Assembly (NCBI GenBank): GCA_963828075.1
Contig: CAWHDH010000021.1
Span: 3,782,001 to 3,846,000 of the forward strand
Reading direction: 5' to 3'
Length of the DNA stretch: 64,000 nucleotides
DNA from: JACCYI01 sp963828075
GTDB taxonomy: Bacteria; Actinomycetota; Thermoleophilia; Solirubrobacterales; Solirubrobacteraceae
Shown: piece by piece, positions 17,792 through 26,422 of the stretch
How the letters are laid out: each line of letters starts with the position of its first letter
Position numbering within the stretch: position 1 is the first letter of the stretch
Program-made: the position numbers and the translations under genes
The notes under the pieces: model-generated
The model's database searches: none
What the model was told of the DNA's origin: nothing
What the model saw: the letters and a program-made list of their open reading frames with translations, nothing else

Positions 17792-18582
17792 TCAGCCTCC
17801 TCCGCTTTCTGGACCTGCTCCGCCATCCACTCGTCGAACGCGCCCTGCTCGACCACGTGCACCGTCGAGCGCATCGTGGAGTGGCCGAGCCCGCAGAGCT
17901 CGGCACAGACGATCGGGTAGTCGCCCACCCGGTTGGTGTCGACCCGGATCTCGGTGGTGATCCCGCGCACCGCGTCGAGCTTCATGCGGAAGGCCGGGAC
18001 CCAGAAGTCGTGGATGACGTCCTTGGACTGGATCCTGAAGTTCACCTGTTTGTTCGCCGGCAGGTAGAGCTGGCGCGACAGGATCTCCTTGCCGCCCTCC
18101 TCGGCCGCCGGGTAGTAGAAGCTCCACGCGAACTGCTCGCCGACCACGCGGACCTCCATCGCATCGGCCTTCGCGTCCTCGATGTCGGTCAGCACGACGT
18201 AGGAGTAGCCGCAGAGGCACACCAGCAGGATCGCGGGCAGCGCGGTCCAGACGACCTCGATTCGCGTGTTGCCGTGGATCGGCGGGCCGTCGAGGTCCTC
18301 CTCGCCGGGGCGCACGCGCCAGCGATAGACGGAGTACAGGACGACCGTGCAGACGAGGACGAAGATCGGCACCGACGCGATCAGCAGGACGTCCCACAGC
18401 GTGTCGATGGGGCCGGCCTGCTCGGAGGCGGCGGTCGGGAACCAGTCGATCACGAGCCCCAGGGCGATGCCGAGCGCCGATGAGATCCCGGCGATCACCG
18501 CCAGCGGCCCCCACTGGGTGGGGCCGCCACGGCGGTCTACGACACCTCCCTCCGGTGCCTCAATGCGCTCCTGGTGGGCCAT
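17788..18582 (-). CDS. ctaC: Cytochrome c oxidase subunit II
   Basis: 264 aa from ATG 18582. Two membrane helices (about 25-48 and 65-90) are followed by a cupredoxin domain. The CuA ligands are complete: FWVPAFRMKLDAV, then CAELCGLGHSTM (C-x3-C-x3-H-x2-M). The aromatic electron-entry patch is EQFAWSFYYP. No cytochrome c domain is fused, so the separate lipoprotein at 12.5-13.3 kb may be the donor. A TATGCT hexamer lies 9 nt before the ATG, making this the first gene of the operon. Confidence 0.94.
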   Translation of the reverse strand: MAHQERIEAPEGGVVDRRGGPTQWGPLAVIAGISSALGIALGLVIDWFPTAASEQAGPIDTLWDVLLIASVPIFVLVCTVVLYSVYRWRVRPGEEDLDGPPIHGNTRIEVVWTALPAILLVCLCGYSYVVLTDIEDAKADAMEVRVVGEQFAWSFYYPAAEEGGKEILSRQLYLPANKQVNFRIQSKDVIHDFWVPAFRMKLDAVRGITTEIRVDTNRVGDYPIVCAELCGLGHSTMRSTVHVVEQGAFDEWMAEQVQKAEEAE

Positions 18583-18591
18583 CGAGCGCGG

Positions 18592-18597
18592 AGCATA
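18592..18597 (-). promoter_or_regulatory. TATGCT -10-like hexamer of the A2 oxidase operon
   Basis: It lies 9 nt before the ctaC ATG, with no ribosome binding site between them. It would drive the ctaC-ctaD-stress-like-ctaE-ctaG operon. Confidence 0.4.
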
Positions 18598-18671
18598 TGT
18601 GACCCATACGACGAACGGAACCGCCAGCGCGCGCGGGTGCGCCGCGGGTCCGCCCCCTGACTGACCCAGGC

Positions 18672-19079
18672 TCAGGCAGCGGCGCGCCCGGCGAGCTCGC
18701 CCCCGAACGGCGGGGTCGGCGACGAGGGGCGCCGCTCGGACCGGAACGTGGAGGGGGCGACGCCCTGATAGCGCCGGAACGCCTTGGCGAACTGGGCGGG
18801 CTGGCGGTAGCCGACCCGGTGGGCGACCTCGCGGACCGTCAGGCTGCGCGACGTGAGCATGTCGGCGGCCCGCTGCATCCGCACGCGGGTCAGGTGGTCG
18901 CGGAAGGTGGTGTGGCCGATCTCCGCGAAGGCGCGCTGGAGCTGCCGGCGAGAGGAGGCGACGCGGCGGGCGATGTCGTCGAGCGACAGGTCGGAGGCGT
19001 ACTCCTCCTCGACGATGGCCACCGCGTCCTCGAAGAGGCTTGACCGGTGGCGGATGGTGGCTGGTCGTTGCGTGGGCAT
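18672..19079 (-). CDS. AraC/XylS-type helix-turn-helix regulator, DNA-binding domain only
   Basis: 135 aa consisting of the C-terminal AraC DNA-binding region: two helix-turn-helix units, LSLDDIARRVASSRRQLQRAF and LTVREVAHRVGYRQPAQFAKAF, followed by the QGVAPSTFR motif. No ligand-binding domain is present, so it may respond to abundance or a protein partner (as MarA-like proteins do). It lies upstream of the ctaC operon on the same strand, with 89 nt between, and could regulate it. Confidence 0.85.
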   Translation of the reverse strand: MPTQRPATIRHRSSLFEDAVAIVEEEYASDLSLDDIARRVASSRRQLQRAFAEIGHTTFRDHLTRVRMQRAADMLTSRSLTVREVAHRVGYRQPAQFAKAFRRYQGVAPSTFRSERRPSSPTPPFGGELAGRAAA

Positions 19080-19264
19080 CGAAGCGATCTACGCAGAAAC
19101 GTTGCCGTTTGGATGAACTTCCAGCCGACATCGTGTCGATATGGCGCGTCGGCGTTCGGCGAGGTCAGATCACCGACGTCCAAGTGCCGCGTCCGGTAGG
19201 GTTTCGAATTGGGCTTGCGACAAACGTTGCAAGCGCTGGAGATCGAGATCACGGAGGTCAGGGC

Positions 19265-19678
19265 ATGCAGGTTCGCGACGGGATGAGCACGGTGGTCCTC
19301 ACCGTCGGCCCCGGTCATACGCTTCGCCAGGCGGCCAAGCAGATGCACGAGCGCAAGGTCGGCGCGGCGGTGGTCATGGATCCCGAGTCCGCCGGCCCGG
19401 GCATCCTCACCGAGCGCGACATCCTCTCGTCGATCGGCGACGGCCAGGACCCGGACCAGGAGTGCGTGGCCGACCACCTCACCTCCGAGCTCGTCTTCGC
19501 GGCGCCGGACTGGTCGCTCGAGCAGGCGGCCTCGGCGATGGTCCGCGGCGGCTTCCGCCACCTGATCGTGGTGGACGGCGGCGAGATCACGGGCGTGCTC
19601 TCGGTGCGCGACATCGTGCGCTGCTGGACGGACGACGGCGCGTCGTGCGAGGTGCCGCAGGCCGCCGCGTCGGGCTGA
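19265..19678 (+). CDS. CBS-domain pair protein
   Basis: 137 aa from ATG 19265, which follows an ACGGAGGT ribosome binding site; a longer upstream frame is non-coding. Two CBS motifs: residues about 5-60 (MSTVVLTVGPGHTLRQAAK, GPGILTERDILSSIGDG) and about 70-125 (DWSLEQAASAMVRGGFRHL, ITGVLSVRDIVRCW). It resembles stand-alone nucleotide-sensing CBS proteins. It diverges from the AraC gene across a 185-nt gap that contains a CTTGC/GCAAG inverted repeat. Confidence 0.85.
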   Translation: MQVRDGMSTVVLTVGPGHTLRQAAKQMHERKVGAAVVMDPESAGPGILTERDILSSIGDGQDPDQECVADHLTSELVFAAPDWSLEQAASAMVRGGFRHLIVVDGGEITGVLSVRDIVRCWTDDGASCEVPQAAASG

Positions 19679-19696
19679 GTCGCCACCGGCATCGAG

Positions 19697-20278
19697 ATGC
19701 AGCGCGAGTCGCTGCGCCGGACGGCCGGCGCGGTTGCCGGTCTGCCGCGCGACCGCCGCACGCTGGTGGCGATCGATGGGCTCGACGGCGCGGGCAAGAG
19801 CACGTTCGGCGACGCGCTCGCGGAGCACCTCGACCGCCCGGTGGTGCGAGCGACGGTCGACGCGTTCCATCATCCCCGCGCAACCCGCTACCGGCGCGGC
19901 CGTGAGTCGCCCGAGGGCTTCTACTTGGACTCCTTCGACCTCGCGACGCTGACCGAGCGACTGCTCGGTCCGTTCGCCTCCGGGCGCCCCTTCCGCCGCG
20001 AGGCGTTCGACCACACGGTGGACAGCGTCGTCGACGCGCCGGTCGAGGATGCGCCGGCGGATGCCGTCCTCGTCTTCGACGGCATCTTCGTGCACCGCCG
20101 CGAGCTGCGGGCGTGGTGGGACCTGTCGATCCTGCTCGATGTCGCGCCCGAGGTGGCGGCCGAGCGGATGCTGGCACGCGACGGGCAGCCGACCCGCGAC
20201 CGATACGTGCGCGGGCAGGAGCTGTGCTTCGCTGACGCGCAGCCGCGCCGGCACGCGTCGCTGGTCCTCGGCTGGTGA
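19697..20278 (+). CDS. Uridine kinase-like P-loop phosphotransferase
   Basis: 193 aa. Walker A LVAIDGLDGAGKSTFGDAL. The later YLDSFDLATL stretch and VLVFDGIFVHRRELRAWWD (Walker B plus the uridine-kinase EG(I/V) pattern, here DGIF) follow the udk/phosphoribulokinase layout, with a lid region MLARDGQPTRDRYVRGQE. The probable substrate is a nucleoside, but this is inferred. It lies 18 nt after the CBS gene and may be co-transcribed. Confidence 0.8.
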   Translation: MQRESLRRTAGAVAGLPRDRRTLVAIDGLDGAGKSTFGDALAEHLDRPVVRATVDAFHHPRATRYRRGRESPEGFYLDSFDLATLTERLLGPFASGRPFRREAFDHTVDSVVDAPVEDAPADAVLVFDGIFVHRRELRAWWDLSILLDVAPEVAAERMLARDGQPTRDRYVRGQELCFADAQPRRHASLVLGW

Positions 20279-20444
20279 TGACCGGTGGCCCACCGGTGAG
20301 CAGGGTCGGTCGCCAGAACGTCAACCCCGGCTCTGAGTGGGTGGGTCGATGGGCGGCGGCGGGTCCGGGGGTCCCTGCGGAGCCTTTCGCTTCCTACGCT
20401 GACGAGCGTCGGAAGGTGTCGTGCTGCAGCCTGGAACCGGCTCA

Positions 20445-20550
20445 ACCCGACACTCGAGCTCGAATCCGCGAGAGGTGTCGGATTGTGCCGCTCCTGGCGG
20501 TCAAATCCGACACGCGCGACGAGAACGGCGTCGAATGTCGGATTGTGCCG
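20445..20550. repeat. Alternating TGTCGG/CCGACA repeats in a gene-free gap
   Basis: The gap 20279-20654 has no supported gene. Within it TGTCGGATTGTGCCG occurs twice, 60 nt apart (20476-20490 and 20536-20550). Opposite-orientation CCGACAC copies lie at 20447-20453 and 20507-20513, so four copies alternate in direction at about 30-nt spacing. Hairpins or a protein-binding array are possible. Confidence 0.55.
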
Positions 20551-20654
20551 GTGCCACCGCCCGGCCCCATCCAACCTCCTTCCTCACCCGCGCAGTTCAA
20601 CTCGGCATGCGCCCACAGGGACGCCGCGACAGTGCCGGAGGCGGCGGCGCGGAG

Positions 20655-20888
20655 CTAGTGGTGGTGGTGCGCGGGCAGCTCGTCCATCTCGCGCGCGGCC
20701 TTGACGATCCAGATGATCGCCGAGACCACGAAGATGGCCGCGCCGATGATCACGACCGACCATGAGATGGTGATGCTGACGATGGCGAGGGAGATCCCGA
20801 ACGCGTTGATGATCGGCAGCAGGCTCGGGGCCGGCATGTGGATCTGCTCGCCGGCCGGCGGGGCCGGGGTGTGATCGACGTCCGCCAT
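20655..20888 (-). CDS. Small two-span membrane protein, possible oxidase subunit IV
   Basis: 77 aa: a Pro-rich N-terminus, two hydrophobic segments (LPIINAFGISLAIVSITISW; VVIIGAAIFVVSAIIWIV) and a His-rich tail (PAHHHH). The start overlaps the stop of the 36-aa gene (ATGA). As the last gene of the ctaC-ctaD-ctaB operon it has the size and topology of actinobacterial oxidase accessory subunits; this role is inferred from position. Confidence 0.65.
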   Translation of the reverse strand: MADVDHTPAPPAGEQIHMPAPSLLPIINAFGISLAIVSITISWSVVIIGAAIFVVSAIIWIVKAAREMDELPAHHHH

Positions 20889-20998
20889 CAGGTGGTGTAG
20901 AGCTGGGCCGCGACGAACGTCAGCGCGAACATGATCAGCATGATCAGCGAGACGACGAGGGCCGTGCGGAGGTTCTTACGGGCGAGCTGCTTGTCCAT
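20888..20998 (-). CDS. 36-aa single-span membrane protein
   Basis: The frame reads MDKQLARKNLRTALVV, then one hydrophobic helix (SLIMLIMFALTFVAA), ending QLYTT. It lies 24 nt after ctaB and overlaps the next gene by ATGA, so a real translated operon member is likely. Comparable in size to the 35-aa gene of the other oxidase operon. Function unknown; an accessory oxidase peptide is the simplest guess. Confidence 0.6.
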   Translation of the reverse strand: MDKQLARKNLRTALVVSLIMLIMFALTFVAAQLYTT

Positions 20999-21022
20999 GG
21001 CCGGGCGGGAGTGTAGTCCTCG

Positions 21023-21934
<912 letters not shown>

Positions 21935-21939
21935 GACCG

Positions 21940-23664
21940 TCAGATCGTCGACAGCGGCCGGCCTGCCCGGTGGCGCTGCTCCATCCCCGTCTCCTTCTCG
22001 ACCTGCGCGCGGATGTCCTTCATCGGCTCCACGGAGCGCACGCGCGGGACGGCGTCGAAGTTGTTGGCGGGGGGCGGGGAGGGGGTGAACCACTCGAGCG
22101 TGTTGCCCTTCCACGGGTCGGGCCCGGCGATCGTGCCGACCTTCGTGGAGCGGATCACGTTGACGATCGTGAGCACGAAGCCGATGCCGAGCATGAACGA
22201 GCCGAGCGTGGAGATCTGGTTCATCAGCGCCCAGCCGGCGTTCTCCGAGTACTCGTAGACGCGCCGTGGCATGCCGTCGAGGCCCAGCGAGTGCTGGATC
22301 AGGAAGGTGACGTGGAAGCCCACCAGGACCAGCCAGAACGAGACGCGGCCGAGGCGCTCGGACATCAGGCGGCCCGTGATCTTCGGGAACCAGTAGTAGA
22401 GCCCGGCGAGCGCGCCGAACATCGTGCCGCCGATCGCCACGTAGTGCAGGTGGGCGACCACGAAGTACGTGTCGGTCAGCTGCCAGTCGATCGGGAAGAC
22501 GGCGAGGAAGACGCCGGAGATGCCGCCGATCAGGAACGTGCCGATGAGGCCGCACGCCCACAGCAGCGGCATCCGGTACTCGATCGTGCCGCGCCACAGC
22601 GTCGCCAGCCAGTTGAGGATCTTCACGCCCGTCGGCACCGCGATGACGAACGACGAGAGCATGAAGAAGGCGAGCACGACGGTCGACATCGGCGTGGCGA
22701 ACATGTGGTGCGCCCACACGAGCAGCCCGAGGAAGGCGATGGCGACGGTCGAGGCCGCGATCGCCTTGTAGCCGAAGATCGGCTTGCGCGCGAAGACCGG
22801 GAGCACCTCGGAGACCACCCCGAACGCCGGCAGGACGAGGATGTACACCTCGGGATGCCCGAAGAACCAGAACAGGTGCTGCCACAGCAGCGCTGAGCCG
22901 CCCTGCGTCGGGTCGAAGAACGTGCCGCCGAAGTGGCGGTCGATCAGCAGCATCGTCACCGTCGCGGCCAGCGAGGAGAGTGCCAGCACGACCAGGTAGG
23001 CGTAGATGAGGATCGTCCACACGAACAGCGGCAGCCGGCCCCAGCCCATGCCGGGCGCGCGCATGTTGTGGATCGTCGCGATGAAGTTGACCGCGCCGAG
23101 CATCGATGACAGCCCGGTGAGGTGGGCCATGAAGATCCACGCGTCCTGCCCGCCGGAGGGCGAGTACTCCTTGGTCGAGAGCGGCACGTAGGAGAACCAG
23201 CCCGCCTCGGGCGGCGTGAAGAAGATCGAGGCGTACAGCGCGATCCCGCCGAACAGGAACATCCAGTACGACCACGCGTTCAGGCGGGGGAAGGCGACGT
23301 CGCGCGCGCCGATCATCAGCGGGAGCAGGTAGTTCGCGAAGCCCGCCCAGACGGGGACGCCGACGAGGAAGATCATCGTCGTCCCGTGCATCGTGAAGAT
23401 CTGGTTGTACTTCTCCGGATCGAGGAACGTGTTGTCCGGAGCGCCCAACTGGATGCGCAGCAGCAGCGCCTCGACGCCGCCCAGCACGAAGAACACCCCG
23501 ACCGTCCAGAGGTAGAGGATCCCGATCTTCTTGTGGTCGGTCGTGGTGATCCAGGACAGCCAGCCGGTCGCCGGATCCTTCACGTGGTCGGTGATCAGCT
23601 CCGAGCGCGGACGCGTCTGCAGGCCGGTCTTAGAGGAAGTGGGTCTCGGGGTGGTGGTCGCCAT
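21940..23664 (-). CDS. ctaD: Cytochrome c oxidase subunit I, A1-type (GHPE motif)
   Basis: 574 aa. Canonical core: FTMHGTTMIF (low-spin heme His), WQHLFWFFGHPEVYILVLP (CuB His, gating Glu and cross-linked Tyr), WAHHMFATPM, and the helix-X HLHYVAIGG. Unlike the upstream paralogue it keeps the Glu of GHPE and has no additional N-terminal helices, placing it in the A1 type. TAATG overlap with ctaC shows coupling. No subunit III gene accompanies it here, so it may share ctaE of the other operon. Confidence 0.95.
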   Translation of the reverse strand: MATTTPRPTSSKTGLQTRPRSELITDHVKDPATGWLSWITTTDHKKIGILYLWTVGVFFVLGGVEALLLRIQLGAPDNTFLDPEKYNQIFTMHGTTMIFLVGVPVWAGFANYLLPLMIGARDVAFPRLNAWSYWMFLFGGIALYASIFFTPPEAGWFSYVPLSTKEYSPSGGQDAWIFMAHLTGLSSMLGAVNFIATIHNMRAPGMGWGRLPLFVWTILIYAYLVVLALSSLAATVTMLLIDRHFGGTFFDPTQGGSALLWQHLFWFFGHPEVYILVLPAFGVVSEVLPVFARKPIFGYKAIAASTVAIAFLGLLVWAHHMFATPMSTVVLAFFMLSSFVIAVPTGVKILNWLATLWRGTIEYRMPLLWACGLIGTFLIGGISGVFLAVFPIDWQLTDTYFVVAHLHYVAIGGTMFGALAGLYYWFPKITGRLMSERLGRVSFWLVLVGFHVTFLIQHSLGLDGMPRRVYEYSENAGWALMNQISTLGSFMLGIGFVLTIVNVIRSTKVGTIAGPDPWKGNTLEWFTPSPPPANNFDAVPRVRSVEPMKDIRAQVEKETGMEQRHRAGRPLSTI

Positions 23665-24587
23665 TACTCGGTGCCCTGCTGGAACTCTTCACGCTGGCGC
23701 GCGCCCTCTTCCTCGGCGCTCTTGATCTCCGCCGCCTTGCGGTCGTACCAGGCGCGGTACTGATCGGGTGGCAGCGCGCGGACCTGGGCGACCATGTTGG
23801 CGTGGTTGCGCCCGCAGAGCTCGGCGCACTGGCCGTGGAAGAGGCCCGGCTTGGGGATCTTGAACCAGGTCTTGTTGGTGTAGCCGGGGATCGCGTCCAT
23901 CTTGCCGCCCAGCGCGGGGATCCACCACGAGTGCGCGACGTCGTCGGCGGTGACGTCGAGGGTCACGGTCTGGCCGACCGGCACCACCATCTCGACGTAG
24001 CTGAAGACCTTCTTGGGGCCGGGGTACTGGTAGCGCCAGACGTACTGCGCGCCGTCGACCCGGATGTTGAGCGCCTTGCCGCGCGGGGGCGCGGACTGGT
24101 CGGTGGAGGCGTACAGGACGCCGTCGGCGGCCGCGACCGGGTTGCCGGCGGCGTCGACGTCGGACGCGGCCGGGTCCTTGATGGCACCGAGCTGGACGAA
24201 CGTGACCGCGGTGATGAAGACGAGGATCACGGCGGCGCCGACCGTCCAGCCGACCTCGAGCTTCGTGTTGCCGTGGATCTGCGCCGCGACGCGGCCGCGG
24301 CGCGCGCGGAACTTGACCAGCGACCAGATGAGGATGCCCTCGACGGCGAGGAAGACGACGATCGCCATCCCGAGGATCAGCTTGTACAGCGAGTCGATCT
24401 TCTCGGCGTTCGGCGAGCCGGCCGACTCCGGCGTCAGGATGTCCGCCGACGCCCCCGCGGCGAGGACCAGCGACCCCGCGACAGCGGCCACGAGGGCAGG
24501 CCCGAGGGCCTCTCTGAGAAGGGGTGCAACCGAGGCTCGGGCCACTGGTCGGGGCAGTTTAGTGATCGTTGAGGTATGGGGTCCCAT
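23664..24587 (-). CDS. ctaC: Cytochrome c oxidase subunit II, second copy
   Basis: 307 aa from ATG 24587, 4 nt after the enoyl-CoA hydratase stop. A signal-like first helix (ALVAAVAGSLVLAAGASA) and two further helices precede the cupredoxin domain. CuA ligands are complete in CAELCGRNHANM. An Ala/Asp-rich insertion of about 30 residues sits between the membrane part and the VDGAQYVWRYQYPG aromatic patch. The C-terminus is charged and helical. It pairs with the A1-type ctaD immediately downstream. Confidence 0.93.
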   Translation of the reverse strand: MGPHTSTITKLPRPVARASVAPLLREALGPALVAAVAGSLVLAAGASADILTPESAGSPNAEKIDSLYKLILGMAIVVFLAVEGILIWSLVKFRARRGRVAAQIHGNTKLEVGWTVGAAVILVFITAVTFVQLGAIKDPAASDVDAAGNPVAAADGVLYASTDQSAPPRGKALNIRVDGAQYVWRYQYPGPKKVFSYVEMVVPVGQTVTLDVTADDVAHSWWIPALGGKMDAIPGYTNKTWFKIPKPGLFHGQCAELCGRNHANMVAQVRALPPDQYRAWYDRKAAEIKSAEEEGARQREEFQQGTE

Positions 24588-24591
24588 GCGC

Positions 24592-25392
24592 TCAGCGGCC
24601 GCCGAATCCGGGTGCCCGCTTCCCCACGAACGCGGCCACACCCTCCACGAAGTCCGCCGACGCGGCCATCTCCTGCTGGATCGACGCCTCGAGCTCGAGC
24701 TGCTCGTCCATGTGCGGGTACACGGAGGCGTTGAGCTGGCGCTTGGTGCCCGCGTAGGACCGCGTCGGGCCGCCCGCGAGGCGGTCGGCGAGGTCATCGA
24801 CCGCGGCGTCGAAGTCGTCGTCGGCGACGACCTGATTGATCAACCCCCACTCGAGCGCCTTGCCGGCCGGGACCCGCTCGCCGAGCATCGCCATCTCGGT
24901 CGCGCGCGTCATCCCGATCCGGCCCGGGACGAACAGCGACGAGCCGCCGTCCGGCACGAGGCCGATGTTCACGAACGCGAGCAGGAAGTACGCCGATTCG
25001 CGCGCGATGACCAGGTCACACGCGAGCGCGAGCGAGAAGCCGATGCCGACCGCCGGCCCGTTGACCGCGGCGAGGACCGGCTTCTCCATCCGCCGGACGC
25101 CGGTGATGATCGGGTGGTAGCGCTCTCGCAGCGCCGTGCCGACGTCGGGATGGCCCTCGGGCGTCGGGTCGAAGCCGGCCTTGAGGTCGGCACCGGAGGA
25201 GAAGCCGCGCCCGGTGCCGGTGATCGTCACGGCGCGGACGGAGTCGTCGCCGGCGGCGAGCTCGACGGCGGCGAGGAGGTCGAGCCCGAGCTGCGTGTTC
25301 CACGCGTTCATCGTCTCGGGGCGGTTGAGCACGATCCGCAGCTCGCCGCCCCGGCGGCGCAGCTCGACGGTCTCCAGCTCGGGGTCCTCCAT
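24592..25392 (-). CDS. Enoyl-CoA hydratase/isomerase family protein
   Basis: 266 aa from ATG 25392. Crotonase motifs: LRIVLNRPETMNAWNTQLG, TGTGRGFSSGADLKAGF (oxyanion hole), PVLAAVNGPAVGIGFSLALACDLVIARESAYF and LVPDGGSSLFVPGRIG. The Asp in the PDGG position instead of Glu fits isomerase-like members such as PaaG, though substrate is uncertain. It heads the operon that continues into ctaC, an odd companion for oxidase genes. Confidence 0.87.
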   Translation of the reverse strand: MEDPELETVELRRRGGELRIVLNRPETMNAWNTQLGLDLLAAVELAAGDDSVRAVTITGTGRGFSSGADLKAGFDPTPEGHPDVGTALRERYHPIITGVRRMEKPVLAAVNGPAVGIGFSLALACDLVIARESAYFLLAFVNIGLVPDGGSSLFVPGRIGMTRATEMAMLGERVPAGKALEWGLINQVVADDDFDAAVDDLADRLAGGPTRSYAGTKRQLNASVYPHMDEQLELEASIQQEMAASADFVEGVAAFVGKRAPGFGGR

Positions 25393-25400
25393 GGCGCGGC

Positions 25401-25406
25401 ATCCTA
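25401..25406 (-). promoter_or_regulatory. TAGGAT -10-like hexamer for the enoyl-CoA hydratase operon
   Basis: It lies 8 nt before ATG 25392 with no ribosome binding site between. Confidence 0.4.
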
Positions 25407-25473
25407 CGCGGATGCTCAGGCGTCTCGTCCTGCTCCTCGTCGCGCGCTGACCGCCGGCGTCCGCGCTCGGACC

Positions 25474-25479
25474 TATACT
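25474..25479 (+). promoter_or_regulatory. TATACT -10 hexamer for the PAP2 gene
   Basis: This near-consensus hexamer lies 10 nt before GTG 25490, again without a Shine-Dalgarno sequence. Confidence 0.5.
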
Positions 25480-25489
25480 CGCGCCCGCT

Positions 25490-26422
25490 GTGCGCCTGTC
25501 GACGGCCATCCGCGCGGCCGCTGCGACGGCGCTCACCCTCGGTCTGGCGGCGCCCCTCGTCCGCCGCCGCCTCAACCTGCCTCCGCCCGTGGTGACGGTC
25601 ACCGCGGCGGCCGCGCCGTTCGCGCTCTGCGTCCTGTTCCCGCGCACGCGGGCGCGCGACGCGGCCACCTGCGTGCTGCAGATGTGGGCGTACGTCGCGA
25701 CCTACCAGATGCCCAACGACGATCCGGCGGCGCTCGAGGAGCGGGTGCGGGTGACCTACCCCGTCCGCGCCGACCGCGCGATCGGCCTGGGCCGGACGCC
25801 GACCATGCGCCTCCAGCGGGCGTTCGGGCGCCCGGGGCGGATCAACCGGGCCGAGCAGGTGCTGGTGTGGTCGCACTGGATCTGGTTCCTCGTCCCCCAC
25901 GGGACCGTCGCCTACCTGCTGCTGCGTCACCCGGAGCGCTTCCCCGCCGGCGCCGGCCGCATCTACGCGACGTTCGACCTCGGGCTGATCGGCTATTGGG
26001 CGGTCCCGACCGCGCCGCCGTGGTACGCGGCCGCCCACGGACACATGGACGACGGGCGAACCCCCGAATTGCGTCGGATGATGTACGAGTACGGGGAGCA
26101 GTTCTGGAAGTCCGGCTGGCAGCCTCTGTACGGTTTCCTCGGCGGCAATCCGCTGGCTGCCATGCCCTCGCTGCACTTCGCGACATCCGTGATGGCCGCC
26201 CACCTGCTCTCCGAGGTGGGGCGGGGTCCGGGCGCGCTGGGCTGGACGTACGCCGGAACGCTGGGGGTCGCGCTCGTCTACCTCGGCGAGCACTACGTCG
26301 TCGACCTCCTCGCCGGCCTCGCGCTCACCGAGGTGGTGCGGCGCGGCGCTCCGCGCGTCGCCCCGGCGCTGCGGGCGGCCGGCGGCGCCGTGGCGTTGCT
26401 CGAGGCGCGGGCGCGCGCGTGA
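25490..26422 (+). CDS. PAP2-superfamily membrane phosphatase/transferase
   Basis: 310 aa, GTG start. Several hydrophobic helices. The C-terminal PAP2 active-site pieces are visible: AMPSLHFATSVMAAHL (PSxH motif) and VYLGEHYVVDLLAGLAL (GEHYxxD, equivalent to SRxxxxxHxxxD). The layout resembles the AUR1/inositol-phosphoceramide-synthase-like subset of PAP2 proteins. Substrate is likely a lipid phosphate. Its stop overlaps the GTG of the next membrane-protein gene. Confidence 0.82.
   Translation: MRLSTAIRAAAATALTLGLAAPLVRRRLNLPPPVVTVTAAAAPFALCVLFPRTRARDAATCVLQMWAYVATYQMPNDDPAALEERVRVTYPVRADRAIGLGRTPTMRLQRAFGRPGRINRAEQVLVWSHWIWFLVPHGTVAYLLLRHPERFPAGAGRIYATFDLGLIGYWAVPTAPPWYAAAHGHMDDGRTPELRRMMYEYGEQFWKSGWQPLYGFLGGNPLAAMPSLHFATSVMAAHLLSEVGRGPGALGWTYAGTLGVALVYLGEHYVVDLLAGLALTEVVRRGAPRVAPALRAAGGAVALLEARARA

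Noticed and set aside
15086..17920. 944-aa plus-strand open frame opposite the stress-like gene and ctaD
   Set aside because: Composition is Arg/His/Asp repeat-like; the opposite strand encodes unmistakable oxidase subunit I.
24064..26418. Long upstream extension of the flippase-like gene
   Set aside because: The extension runs antisense through ctaC and the enoyl-CoA hydratase and through PAP2 in another frame; GTG 26419 with a GTGA overlap is the natural start.
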